In this document: positions 1-6,664 of the stretch, in pieces
How the letters are laid out: every line of letters begins with the position of its first letter
Position numbering within the stretch: the first letter of the stretch is position 1
Assembly: GCA_020722245.1 (NCBI GenBank)
Contig: DYLE01000116.1
Location: 1 to 7,552, forward strand
Length of the DNA stretch: 7,552 nucleotides
Source: Desulfonema limicola
Lineage (GTDB): Bacteria > Desulfobacterota > Desulfobacteria > Desulfobacterales > Desulfosalsimonadaceae
Direction: 5' to 3'
Program-made: the position numbers and the translations under genes
Notes under the pieces: generated by a model
Seen by the model: only the letters and a program-made list of their open reading frames with translations
What the model was told of the DNA's origin: nothing
Databases searched by the model: none

Positions 1-276
1 AAGAGCAAAAGCTGAAATTTTAAAGAAGATGCAGGTTCAATGCCACGGATTCAGGACTATTTTCGTTCATACACAAATTAGGATAGGCCAAGTTCGAAAA
101 ATCAGTCTGCTTTCCTGCCGTCGTGATCGTTTCTGTCTAATGGGGTTTGAAAGTTTCCCGCAAAAAAAATTGGAACCTTTGTGCTTTTGTCCAGTCTAAA
201 GGGTCAAAATCGGAAAAAACGGCCGCTTCCGGTACCTGACGCAAATTTCAAAGCATTTACAAAAGGAGACCCAGAA
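1..276. other. Upstream region of the VIT/VWA gene, no supported gene
   Basis: AT-rich stretch before the VIT/VWA gene. It contains a run of eight A at about 162-169. A frame open from the window edge to a TAA at 197-199 on the plus strand gives a basic, cysteine-containing peptide with no resemblance to a family I know, so I do not call it a gene. I could not find a convincing -35/-10 pair. The promoter of the downstream gene is presumably here but is not recognisable. Confidence 0.5.
263..269 (+). promoter_or_regulatory. Ribosome binding site deciding the VIT/VWA start
   Basis: AAGGAGA lies 7 bases before the ATG at 277. A GTG in the same frame at 181 would add 32 mostly basic and polar residues in front of the signal peptide and has no such site. 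The ATG at 277 puts a proper signal sequence at the N-terminus, so it is the preferred start. Confidence 0.8.
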
Positions 277-2643
277 ATGAGACCCTTGATTTTCTCGTTA
301 AAAATGATTTTCGTATGCCTCTGTTTTCTTTGTTTGATAATGCCCTCCGGCGCGTCGGGCCTGCCGGAGGCGGAAGCCGATAAGACCGGCTCCCCCTATT
401 TTTTCGTCAGTTCCGAGGATGCGGAGCTTGACGTCCTGCCGCTTAAATCCACCGACGTGGATGTCCGCATCGCGGGCGTGATCGCGGATGTTGCGGTCAC
501 GCAGGTATATCAGAACCAGGGGAAAAAGCCGCTTGAGGCGGTTTACGTGTTCCCGGCCTCCACCCGGGCTGCGGTTTACGCCATGACCATGCGCATCGGC
601 GAACGGAAGATTGTTGCGAAAATCGATACCCGCAAGGCCGCCCAGGAGGCGTATGAGGCGGCGAAAAACGCGGGCCAGAGCGCATCCCTTCTGGAGCAGC
701 AGCGGCCCAACGTGTTTGAAATGAACGTGGCCAACATCCTTCCCGGCGACGTGATCCGCGTGGAACTCCAATACACCGAACTGTTGATCCCGGATGAGGC
801 GGTGTATGAATTTACCTACCCCACGGTGGTGGGCCCCCGCTACACCGGCCCCCAGGGGGATTTTGCTACACAGGCGGAAAACTGGACCGCCAACCCTTAC
901 CTGCATGAGGAAGAGCCGCCCACCAGCGGTTTAACCATCAATGTGCATATCGCGGCCGGGCTTCCCATCGACCGGGTTTCCTGCGACACCCATAAAACAA
1001 ACATCAGCTTTTGCGGCAAAACCGAGGCGGACATCCATCTGGATGAGGCTGAAAAATTCGGCGGCAACCGCGACTTCATCCTTCGCTACTGCCTGGCCGG
1101 GGGAAACATCGAATCCGGCCTGCTGCTGTATGAGGGGGAAAAGGAAAACTTCTTTCTGCTGATGATGCAGCCGCCGAAAACTATCAAACCGTCTGCCATA
1201 CCGCCCCGGGAGTATATCTTTATTGTGGATGTATCCGGGTCCATGCATGGATTTCCCATAGATGTCACCAAGGCGCTGCTTCGGGACCTGATCGGCGGCT
1301 TAACATCCCAGGACCGGTTTAACGTGCTGCTGTTTTCCGGCGGCTCATCGGTCATGTCCAAGGCATCGCTTCCGGCCACACCGGACAACATCCGCCGGGC
1401 CATCGCCCTGATCGAGCAGCAGCAGGGGGGCGGCGGCACCCAGCTTCTTCCGGCGTTAAAGGAGGCGCTCGCCATGACCGGCACCGAAGAATATGCCCGG
1501 ACCCTCGTGATCGCCACGGACGGCTATGTGTCCGTGGAAAAGCAGGCCTTTGAGCTGATCCGCACCAGCCTGGGGGAGGCCAATCTGTTTGCCTTCGGCA
1601 TCGGCTCTTCGGTCAACCGGTATCTCATCGAAGGAATGGCCCGGGCCGGCATGGGCGAGCCGTTTATCGTGACAGAGCCCGAGGAGGCCTCATCCCAGGC
1701 CGAAAAATTTAAAAAACTGCTCAAATACCCGGTGCTCACCGACATCCGCATCGATTACGACGGGTTTGAAACCTACGACGTGGAACCCCGGACGGTTCCG
1801 GACCTGTTTGCAAACCGGCCGGTGATCGTGTTCGGCAAATGGCGCGGAAAACCCGAAGGCGACATTTATCTTCAGGGCGTCACCGGAGAAGCTCCTTATA
1901 AAGCCGCCATCCCTGTCAAACACGTAAAACCGGAAGACAGCCATTCAGCCCTTCGATACCTGTGGGCCAGGCATCGGATCGCCCTGATAGACGACGACAA
2001 CCGGCTCAGCCCGGATGATGAGGGAGTAAAGGAGGTGACCCGGCTCGGACTGGAATACAACCTGCTCACCGCCTACACCTCGTTTATCGCCGTGGATTCC
2101 GAAAAGCGGCTGTCCGGCGACAAGGCCGCCACCGTAAAACAGCCCCTGCCGCTTCCCCAGGGGGTGTCCGACTATGCGGTGGGGCAGGCTGGACTGGCGA
2201 AAACAGCGGTCTGGAGCCAGGCGGCAAGCCCGGCCAGGGCGTATAATGAATCCTTAAAGGCTGAATCGACCCTGGTATCGACCGAAGTCGATGCGGCAAA
2301 GGAGCATAAGCAGTCGGTTTTGCAGGATCTGGTCGCGCCCAAGGAAGCGCCAAAAGAGCAGGTGCAAAAAGCCCTTGAGGCGCATCATTTACAGATTGAG
2401 GACTGCCTTGTTGCGCATTCAAAATCCCTGTCCGCTCCGGACAACAGGCTGATCATTACGCTGACCATCGATAAAGAAGGGCAGTTGACCCAGGCGGAAT
2501 TTGACGAAAACCCGGTCAAACCGGAAAAAGAGCTGATCCGATGTTTGACAAAAATCTTTGAAAAAATAAAATTTCCTCAGGCACAGGCCAACGCATCCTA
2601 TGAAATTAGGATTGTCTACAGCCTGCCGGCCGGCAGCCGATAA
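277..2643 (+). CDS. Exported VIT and VWA domain protein with AgmX/TonB-like C-terminal domain
   Basis: 788-residue protein, probably exported to the periplasm or cell surface; its ligand and exact role are unknown. Residues 1 to about 27 form a signal peptide: basic start, hydrophobic core IFVCLCFLCLIM, then SGASG. About 41-170 is a VIT domain (inter-alpha-trypsin-inhibitor type) with the typical EAVYVFP and NILPGDVIRVELQY stretches. About 312-483 is a von Willebrand A domain with a complete metal site (MIDAS): DVSGS at 318-322, Thr388 in GGGGT and Asp415 in ATDG. A linker of the ITIH/VIT-VWA type follows (ALRYLWARHRI about 558-568, LEYNLLTAYTSFIAVD about 592-607). About 706-783 resembles the AgmX/PglI C-terminal domain, with the paired cysteines (Cys710, Cys756) and the TIDKEGQLTQAEF and KIKFP signatures. 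It has no sortase motif or C-terminal membrane helix, unlike the sortase-target VIT/VWA proteins. It is monocistronic and convergent with the next gene. Domain calls are recognition by eye; function is inference. Confidence 0.88.
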   Translation: MRPLIFSLKMIFVCLCFLCLIMPSGASGLPEAEADKTGSPYFFVSSEDAELDVLPLKSTDVDVRIAGVIADVAVTQVYQNQGKKPLEAVYVFPASTRAAVYAMTMRIGERKIVAKIDTRKAAQEAYEAAKNAGQSASLLEQQRPNVFEMNVANILPGDVIRVELQYTELLIPDEAVYEFTYPTVVGPRYTGPQGDFATQAENWTANPYLHEEEPPTSGLTINVHIAAGLPIDRVSCDTHKTNISFCGKTEADIHLDEAEKFGGNRDFILRYCLAGGNIESGLLLYEGEKENFFLLMMQPPKTIKPSAIPPREYIFIVDVSGSMHGFPIDVTKALLRDLIGGLTSQDRFNVLLFSGGSSVMSKASLPATPDNIRRAIALIEQQQGGGGTQLLPALKEALAMTGTEEYARTLVIATDGYVSVEKQAFELIRTSLGEANLFAFGIGSSVNRYLIEGMARAGMGEPFIVTEPEEASSQAEKFKKLLKYPVLTDIRIDYDGFETYDVEPRTVPDLFANRPVIVFGKWRGKPEGDIYLQGVTGEAPYKAAIPVKHVKPEDSHSALRYLWARHRIALIDDDNRLSPDDEGVKEVTRLGLEYNLLTAYTSFIAVDSEKRLSGDKAATVKQPLPLPQGVSDYAVGQAGLAKTAVWSQAASPARAYNESLKAESTLVSTEVDAAKEHKQSVLQDLVAPKEAPKEQVQKALEAHHLQIEDCLVAHSKSLSAPDNRLIITLTIDKEGQLTQAEFDENPVKPEKELIRCLTKIFEKIKFPQAQANASYEIRIVYSLPAGSR

Positions 2644-2656
2644 CCAGGATCAAAGC

Positions 2657-2689
2657 AAAGGGGGAGATCGCTTCACACTCCCCCTTTTT
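2657..2689. terminator. Rho-independent terminator, probably bidirectional
   Basis: A perfect GGGGGAG (2660-2666) / CTCCCCC (2678-2684) stem with an 11-base loop is extended by AAA (2657-2659) pairing with TTT (2685-2687). On the plus strand five T follow, 14 bases after the stop of the VIT/VWA gene. On the minus strand the hairpin starts just past the stop of the ligase gene and is followed by TTTGCTTTG, so it can serve both convergent genes. Confidence 0.85.
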
Positions 2690-2690
2690 A

Positions 2691-4475
2691 TCAGAAGCCG
2701 GAATCCTGGTCCCTGAACTTCTGCCGGGAAAGCTTGCCCACCGGGCTTTTGGGCAGGATATCCCTGAAATCAATGATGCGGGGGACCTTGTAGCTGGCCA
2801 GCCGCTCCTTGCAGAAGTCGATGATATCCTTCTCAGACACTTTGCCCATGTATTCCAGCTTCAGGGAAATGATCGCCTTTACGGTTTCCCCCCGATACGG
2901 ATCGGACTGGCCCATCACCACCGCCTCTTCGACGGCAGGATGCAGGTAGAGCACGTTTTCAATCTCGGCGGGCGAGATGTTGTACCCGGATGCCACGATC
3001 AGTTCCTTGAGCCGGCCCGTATAGTGGACAAAATCCTCCTCGTCAATGAATCCCCGGTCTCCGGTGCGCAGCCATCCATCCGGCATGAAGGTGGATTCCG
3101 TTTCCCCGGGCTTGTTGAGATACCCGGCCGCCACCTGCAATCCCCGGTAACAGATCTCCCCTTCCACGTTTCGCGCTACGATATCGCCCTTATGATCGGT
3201 GATCTTCACCTCGGAATAGACGGGGATTCCGATGGAATCGTATTTTTCCTTGATCCCGGGTATGGAGATGATGCCGCCGCTGTTGGTCTCGGTCATGCCC
3301 CAGCCGTTGACCAGGGAAAGCCCGGTCAGGCTTTTCCAGTTGTCCTGCAGCTCCGCTGAAACCGGGGCGCTGCATCCGATGGCCGCCTCAATGCTGCGCA
3401 AATCCCCTCGTTCAATAAGATCCTTTCGGGACATCAGGGCGGTAAAAAAGGTGGGGGGCGCAAAGATCACGTTCACCCCATAGGTTTTGATCACCCGAAA
3501 GGCGTCCTCCAGATCAAACATGGGTATGGAAATGACCGTTCCCCCCTGATACAGGACAGGAAGCTGGTGCAGGAAATACCCCGAGGTGTGGAACATGGGC
3601 ATGATTGAAAAATTGATCTCCGGCTGGCGCCAGGCCCGAAAGGCATGGGTGTGGGACAGGGTGTTAAACACCAGGTTAAAGTGGGTTTCCATCACCCCCT
3701 TGGCCCTTCCGGTGGTGCCGGCGGTGTAAAGCAGAAGCGCGGTTTCCTTTTTCGAATCAACATCGGCGGATTCGGCCAGGGGAGGGTATTTCTTTAGGGA
3801 TTCAAAGAAATCCATGGTGCCGGGTGGGTTTTTTTGGGGGATGTCCCAGTAAGGTTTCAGGGCCGAGGATATAACCGCGTCCGGTGCGGCCCAGTCCCGA
3901 ATGCTGGTGACGATGATATCGTCAAGGATCCCGCTTTCCTTAAACCCTTGAATTTTATCATAGAGCAGATCCAGGATCAGGATGCGCCGTGCGCCGGAGT
4001 CCTTGAGCTGGTATTCAATCTCCTCCTTCTGGTACATGACATCAATGGGGGTATGAACAGCGCCGATCATGGCCACCGCGTAGAACGCCACGATATGCTG
4101 CAGGGAGTTGGGAAGCATGGTGGCCACCACATCCCCCCGTTTCACGCCGATATCCATAAGCAGCGCGGCATACCTGCCGATCATCTCGTCCAGATCCCCG
4201 TAGGTGATCCCCTTGTCCATGAAAATAACCGCAGTGGCGTCAGGATGTTTTTTGAAGCTTTCCTTAAAAAGCCGATAAATAGAAATCATGGGCACGGCCG
4301 GCATGGGTTCAAAAAACCAGCTCGGATGGCTGATGACATAGGCGTCCGCAGGGGCGTAGCCCGCTGCTTCCTCAATCCATGCCTCGGGGTATTCCATGCG
4401 GCGGTAACACTCCAGAAACGCCTGATCGAAAAAATGTTTACCCGCCTTAAAACGAGGCGGCATCTGCTTTTCCAT
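2691..4475 (-). CDS. Acyl-CoA ligase (AMP-forming, class I adenylate-forming enzyme)
   Basis: 594 residues, normal length for a fatty-acid or aryl-acid CoA ligase. The family activates a carboxylic acid with ATP to an acyl-adenylate, then transfers it to CoA; here probably cytoplasmic. Visible motifs: A3 phosphate loop YTAGTTGRAKG (about 251-261, Ala where Ser is usual), A5 GWGMTE (391-396), A7 TGD (471-473), the hinge and A8 block RLKELIVASGYNISPAEIE (about 488-505), and A10 PKSPVGKLSR (575-584) with catalytic Lys581. The N-terminal 60 residues or so precede the AMP-binding core. The ATG at 4475 is chosen over one at 4556 because CCAAGGAGACC ends 6-7 bases upstream, and the longer form would run into the preceding gene. 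It follows the Fe-S protein gene by 31 bases in the same operon. The substrate cannot be told: long-chain, branched or aromatic acids are all possible. Confidence 0.92.
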   Translation of the reverse strand: MEKQMPPRFKAGKHFFDQAFLECYRRMEYPEAWIEEAAGYAPADAYVISHPSWFFEPMPAVPMISIYRLFKESFKKHPDATAVIFMDKGITYGDLDEMIGRYAALLMDIGVKRGDVVATMLPNSLQHIVAFYAVAMIGAVHTPIDVMYQKEEIEYQLKDSGARRILILDLLYDKIQGFKESGILDDIIVTSIRDWAAPDAVISSALKPYWDIPQKNPPGTMDFFESLKKYPPLAESADVDSKKETALLLYTAGTTGRAKGVMETHFNLVFNTLSHTHAFRAWRQPEINFSIMPMFHTSGYFLHQLPVLYQGGTVISIPMFDLEDAFRVIKTYGVNVIFAPPTFFTALMSRKDLIERGDLRSIEAAIGCSAPVSAELQDNWKSLTGLSLVNGWGMTETNSGGIISIPGIKEKYDSIGIPVYSEVKITDHKGDIVARNVEGEICYRGLQVAAGYLNKPGETESTFMPDGWLRTGDRGFIDEEDFVHYTGRLKELIVASGYNISPAEIENVLYLHPAVEEAVVMGQSDPYRGETVKAIISLKLEYMGKVSEKDIIDFCKERLASYKVPRIIDFRDILPKSPVGKLSRQKFRDQDSGF

Positions 4476-4482
4476 ACGGCGG

Positions 4483-4489
4483 TCTCCTT
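4483..4489 (-). promoter_or_regulatory. Ribosome binding site deciding the ligase start
   Basis: AAGGAGA on the minus strand, 7 bases before the ATG at 4475, in the short gap after the Fe-S gene stop. It supports the 594-residue form over the 621-residue one. Confidence 0.8.
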
Positions 4490-4506
4490 GGTTTATGCCC
4501 GGGGCT

Positions 4507-5499
4507 TTATGCCGGGGGTTTGATCTCTCCCAGGGCCATTCGGGCGATGTCTCCAATAAAAATCAGCGGCAAATGCTTCTCCTGCGCGACACGGGTCAAT
4601 GACTGAATGCACATGGGGCAGAGGCAGACCATGGCTTTCGCACCCGCGGCCTTGGCGTCCTGGATATTTACTTCCTGGTCGGGTTTCGGATCCGCAAGTC
4701 CCAGAATCAATTTGACCCCGGCGCAGCACTTGGCGTTCTCCCGGTCATAGGTTCTCTTGACCCGGGTCACCCCGCACAGGTCAAACAGTTCGTCGATAAA
4801 ATGCTCCTTTTGCGGCGTATGGCGCGAGGCGCAGGGCCGCTGGTAGGCGATTTTCATGTTCAAGGGCTTAACCCGGCTTTTATTTTTGGTTAAATATTCC
4901 ACCAGGTATTCGGAGAGATGAACCGGTTTGAACGGAACCGTGATGCCGTACTCCGGCGCCACCGTGGCAAGCATGGCGTAGCAGTCGTCATGGAAGCAGA
5001 CGACCTCCTTTGCGCCGGTGGCGGCCAGGCGATCCACAAACTCCTGGGCGTGCTTGCGCTGGATGCTTTCGGCGCCCATGTGGCTCATCATGATCCAGCA
5101 GAAATAAGGCTTGCCGCCGATCCGGGGAAGATCATAGAGCTCGCCGGCGATCAGATGGGCGTCTGTTTTCCCGAACACGCAGATGCTCATGACACGATCC
5201 GCATGAGGCACATCCCGGAGCGCTCCGGAAAAAGAAAACTGCGCCTCGGTCTGATCGATCATGTTCTGGGCCACCCGGTGATCCCGCTCCTGAAGGCCGG
5301 CGATCAGGTCAAACGGGTTCGCCTGCTGGGGGCAGATCTCGTTGCAGGCATAGCAGGTGATGCACTGATCCACCACCGGGGTGTGTTCCCCGGCCTTCAT
5401 GGCCGTCATCCAGGCAACCGCCTGATCCTTGTCCGCCTCTATCCACTGGCATTTGACAAGACAGTCCCCGCAAAGGTCACATCGCTCCTCATGAAACAT
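4507..5499 (-). CDS. Heterodisulfide-reductase-like Fe-S protein (two 4Fe-4S clusters plus CCG domains)
   Basis: 330-residue soluble electron-transfer protein of the HdrB/HdrD-like group. The N-terminus has two ferredoxin-type cluster motifs: Cys7-x2-Cys10-x2-Cys13-x3-Cys17 and Cys46-x2-Cys49-x2-Cys52-x3-Cys56 followed by Pro, as in HdrC/GlpC-type domains. Residues about 100-330 form a cysteine-rich region. The second half carries a full CCG motif: Cys223, the Cys258-Cys259-Ala-Gly pair, and CLCPMC with Cys292/294/297. The first half has only a weak equivalent (Cys134, then CFHDDCY with Cys168 and Cys173). In this family CCG motifs bind a special 4Fe-4S cluster used for disulfide or quinone-linked electron transfer. 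There are no membrane helices. It is first gene of an operon with the acyl-CoA ligase, which suggests electron transfer tied to acid oxidation; the partner and substrate are not visible. The start is supported by AAGGAGG at 5507-5513. Confidence 0.88.
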   Translation of the reverse strand: MFHEERCDLCGDCLVKCQWIEADKDQAVAWMTAMKAGEHTPVVDQCITCYACNEICPQQANPFDLIAGLQERDHRVAQNMIDQTEAQFSFSGALRDVPHADRVMSICVFGKTDAHLIAGELYDLPRIGGKPYFCWIMMSHMGAESIQRKHAQEFVDRLAATGAKEVVCFHDDCYAMLATVAPEYGITVPFKPVHLSEYLVEYLTKNKSRVKPLNMKIAYQRPCASRHTPQKEHFIDELFDLCGVTRVKRTYDRENAKCCAGVKLILGLADPKPDQEVNIQDAKAAGAKAMVCLCPMCIQSLTRVAQEKHLPLIFIGDIARMALGEIKPPA

Positions 5500-5506
5500 T
5501 GGCTGG

Positions 5507-5513
5507 CCTCCTT
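5507..5513 (-). promoter_or_regulatory. Ribosome binding site of the Fe-S protein gene
   Basis: AAGGAGG on the minus strand with 7 bases to the ATG at 5499. Near-perfect Shine-Dalgarno, consistent with a well-translated first gene of the operon. Confidence 0.8.
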
Positions 5514-5563
5514 AAAGCTGTTTTTTCCGCCTGCTCTGTAAATGATGAGAAAACTCAAAAAAA

Positions 5564-5596
5564 AATTAAGGGATCGGCCCGGCGCCGAAACCGGGC
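5564..5596 (-). terminator. Hairpin followed by a T tract, possible terminator or leader attenuator
   Basis: On the minus strand, GCCCGG (5596-5591) can pair with CCGGGC (5582-5577) across an 8-base loop. A few bases later comes a run of nine T (complement of the A run ending near 5565). The gap between stem and T run is longer than in an ideal terminator, but an alternative pairing (GG...CGGC with GCCG...CC) sits nearer to it. It lies downstream of the candidate promoter and upstream of the Fe-S gene, so it could attenuate that operon or stop read-through from the restriction cluster. Confidence 0.3.
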
Positions 5597-5622
5597 TTGT
5601 TTTCAAAAAACATCAGGTTATA

Positions 5623-5651
5623 CTTTTACCCGGAAACAGGGAAACTGTCAA
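5623..5651 (-). promoter_or_regulatory. Candidate sigma-70 promoter for the Fe-S/ligase operon
   Basis: On the minus strand a perfect TTGACA (5651-5646) is followed after exactly 17 bases by TAAAAG (5628-5623), 4 of 6 matches to TATAAT. Transcription would start near 5615, giving a leader of about 115 bases before the Fe-S gene. The -35 box and spacing are good and the -10 box is mediocre. Confidence 0.45.
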
Positions 5652-5727
5652 TCCGCCGCCGGCTTATTCCTTATTTTTTTCAAAAAACGACCGGACCTCG
5701 GAATACCTGTAAAAGGCAAAAACTTCC

Positions 5728-5766
5728 CGGACAGGCTGCACTCCTGGCGATGACGCTTCCTGTCCG
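5728..5766 (-). repeat. 8-base inverted repeat, possible terminator within a repeat-like element
   Basis: CGGACAGG (5728-5735) and CCTGTCCG (5759-5766) are perfect inverted copies with a 23-base spacer. On the minus strand the second arm is followed by GGAAGTTTTT, so it could act as a weak terminator for the cluster ending at 5824. The spacer reads CGTCATCGCCAGGAGTGCAG on the minus strand, which looks like a decayed form of the CGTCATTGCGAGGAGCGAAG repeat scattered through many bacterial genomes. That resemblance is from memory. Confidence 0.35.
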
Positions 5767-5823
5767 CCTGATACCGACCTGCAATGCCTTATTTTTTTAA
5801 CAGATTTTGAAGGATAATATTGA

Positions 5824-6258
5824 CTATAATTCAGTGGCCATTTTAATGACAAACCGGCGCCAGGATTCATCAAACATGCCGCTTGAGACCAGGCCGGAAC
5901 TGTCAAACCGCATTAAATCATATTGATCGAAAACGCCCACGACGTCATAAAGATAAATGATGGTTTCCAACGCCTCTTGCTGGGCGAAGTAATACTGAAA
6001 CTCAAACGTGGCGCCGCCAGATTTTGGCGACAGGTGCGGGGTGTTAAACCACCAGTTGAGCAGGGACCGACTGGTATCCGAAGCTCCGACATAACCGGAA
6101 TCCCGCCATTCTTTGACGCTTTTACGCAGTTTCGGCATCAGCGGAGGCATGAGTTTTTCCATGCTGGTTTCTCGAAGCGCTTCATCTGCAGGAAACCAGC
6201 GGATAGCTGGGTCTAAAATAGAATAAGGAGATTCTGGAAAATCAGGATGCAGGGCCAT
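5824..6258 (-). pseudogene. Truncated type III Res-like restriction endonuclease (N-terminal fragment)
   Basis: 144 codons matching the start of large (around 1000-residue) DEAD/DEAH helicase-nucleases of the type III Res kind, probably the BPTD_3080-like family: HPDFPESPYSILDPAIRWFP (4-23), a WRDSGY segment (51-56), LLNWWFNTPHL (66-76) and the Q-motif-like FAQQEALETIIYLYDV (91-106). The reading ends FVIKMAT then Glu-Leu-stop. In full-length relatives KMAT is followed directly by the Walker A glycines and GKT, so the gene is cut at the first residues of its ATPase motif and lacks the whole helicase and nuclease part. No continuation was seen in other frames downstream. The ATG at 6258 overlaps the hepT end by 17 bases and has GGAG at 6266-6269, so it was translationally linked to hepT. 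A short protein may still be made but cannot be a restriction enzyme. Confidence 0.75.
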
Positions 6259-6664
6259 TGATAAACTCCATGATGCGGTCGCCGAATTGAATTAAATCAT
6301 CAAGGTCTGAATGAATGACCGATTTCACAACCTCCACATCCATTTTTTGATATTGATGAATGATGGTGTTGCGAAAATGGATCATTTTTTTGAGTTTTTC
6401 AGACAACGCGCTATCAATGACATATTTTTGTCGCAGCAAATCGAAGCTTTCCGCGCTGGAGGAGGGAATGCCCATTTTATGAACTTTTATGATGTGGTTG
6501 GCAAGGTCAATGGCCTGTTCACAGGCGCGGAGAATATTCAGCACAGCCGCATCCTGCTTGGAATAATTGGCGTCAAATCCGTCAGGGTCGGACTGATATT
6601 CTTCCCTTGCCCGTTGAACGCATCGCTGAATGCTTTGAATTTTATTGATGACAATATCATTCAT
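6242..6664 (-). CDS. hepT: HepT-like HEPN RNase toxin (DUF86 family)
   Basis: 140-residue, largely alpha-helical protein of the HepT (HEPN) toxin family. It carries the catalytic RX4HXY motif as RNTIIHQY, with Arg98, His103 and Tyr105, near the usual position. Length is normal and the frame is intact. HepT toxins are RNases acting on cellular RNA; in the characterised pairs the partner MntA disarms them by adding AMP to the tyrosine of this motif, and that tyrosine is present here. Its ATG overlaps the mntA stop in a 4-base ATGA (6664-6661), and GGGAGG lies 10 bases upstream inside mntA, so the two are coupled. Its 3' end overlaps the truncated restriction gene by 17 bases. The family and pairing are well supported; the RNA target is unknown. 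Confidence 0.88.
   Translation of the reverse strand: MNDIVINKIQSIQRCVQRAREEYQSDPDGFDANYSKQDAAVLNILRACEQAIDLANHIIKVHKMGIPSSSAESFDLLRQKYVIDSALSEKLKKMIHFRNTIIHQYQKMDVEVVKSVIHSDLDDLIQFGDRIMEFINGPAS

Larger units (their letters stand above)
5514..5823. other. Intergenic region with promoter, hairpins and repeat-like sequence
   Basis: 310 bases between the truncated restriction gene and the Fe-S/ligase operon, both on the minus strand. I see no gene on either strand. It holds a candidate promoter (5623-5651), a GC hairpin followed by a T tract (5564-5596), a larger inverted repeat (5728-5766), and 12-base direct repeats of AT-rich sequence. No remnant of the missing part of the restriction gene was recognised here. 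Confidence 0.6.

Noticed and set aside
170..184. Sigma-54-like TTGGAAC...TGC
   Set aside because: The GG and GC elements are 9 bases apart instead of 10 and the -24 box is imperfect, so it does not meet the usual requirement.
2..199. Plus-strand frame open from the left edge to TAA at 197-199
   Set aside because: The 65-residue peptide has no family resemblance and overlaps an AT-rich upstream region. It could be the tail of a gene outside the window, but nothing supports that.
298..906. Minus-strand open frame of about 200 codons opposite the VIT/VWA gene
   Set aside because: It is the antisense shadow of a gene with strong domain evidence. Its protein is rich in Arg, His and Gly without any family motif, as expected from the reverse strand of GC-rich coding DNA.
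3834..4523. Plus-strand open frame of 229 codons opposite the acyl-CoA ligase
   Set aside because: It lies wholly over the ligase N-terminal half, is His/Arg/Gly-rich, and has no recognisable domain.
4918..5541. Plus-strand open frame of 207 codons opposite the Fe-S protein
   Set aside because: The minus strand carries clear cluster motifs with correct spacing over the same bases, so the plus-strand reading is a shadow.
5825..5830. Perfect TATAAT on the plus strand
   Set aside because: There is no -35 box at a workable distance (TTGAAG is only 12 bases upstream) and no plus-strand gene follows. It overlaps the last codons of the truncated restriction gene.
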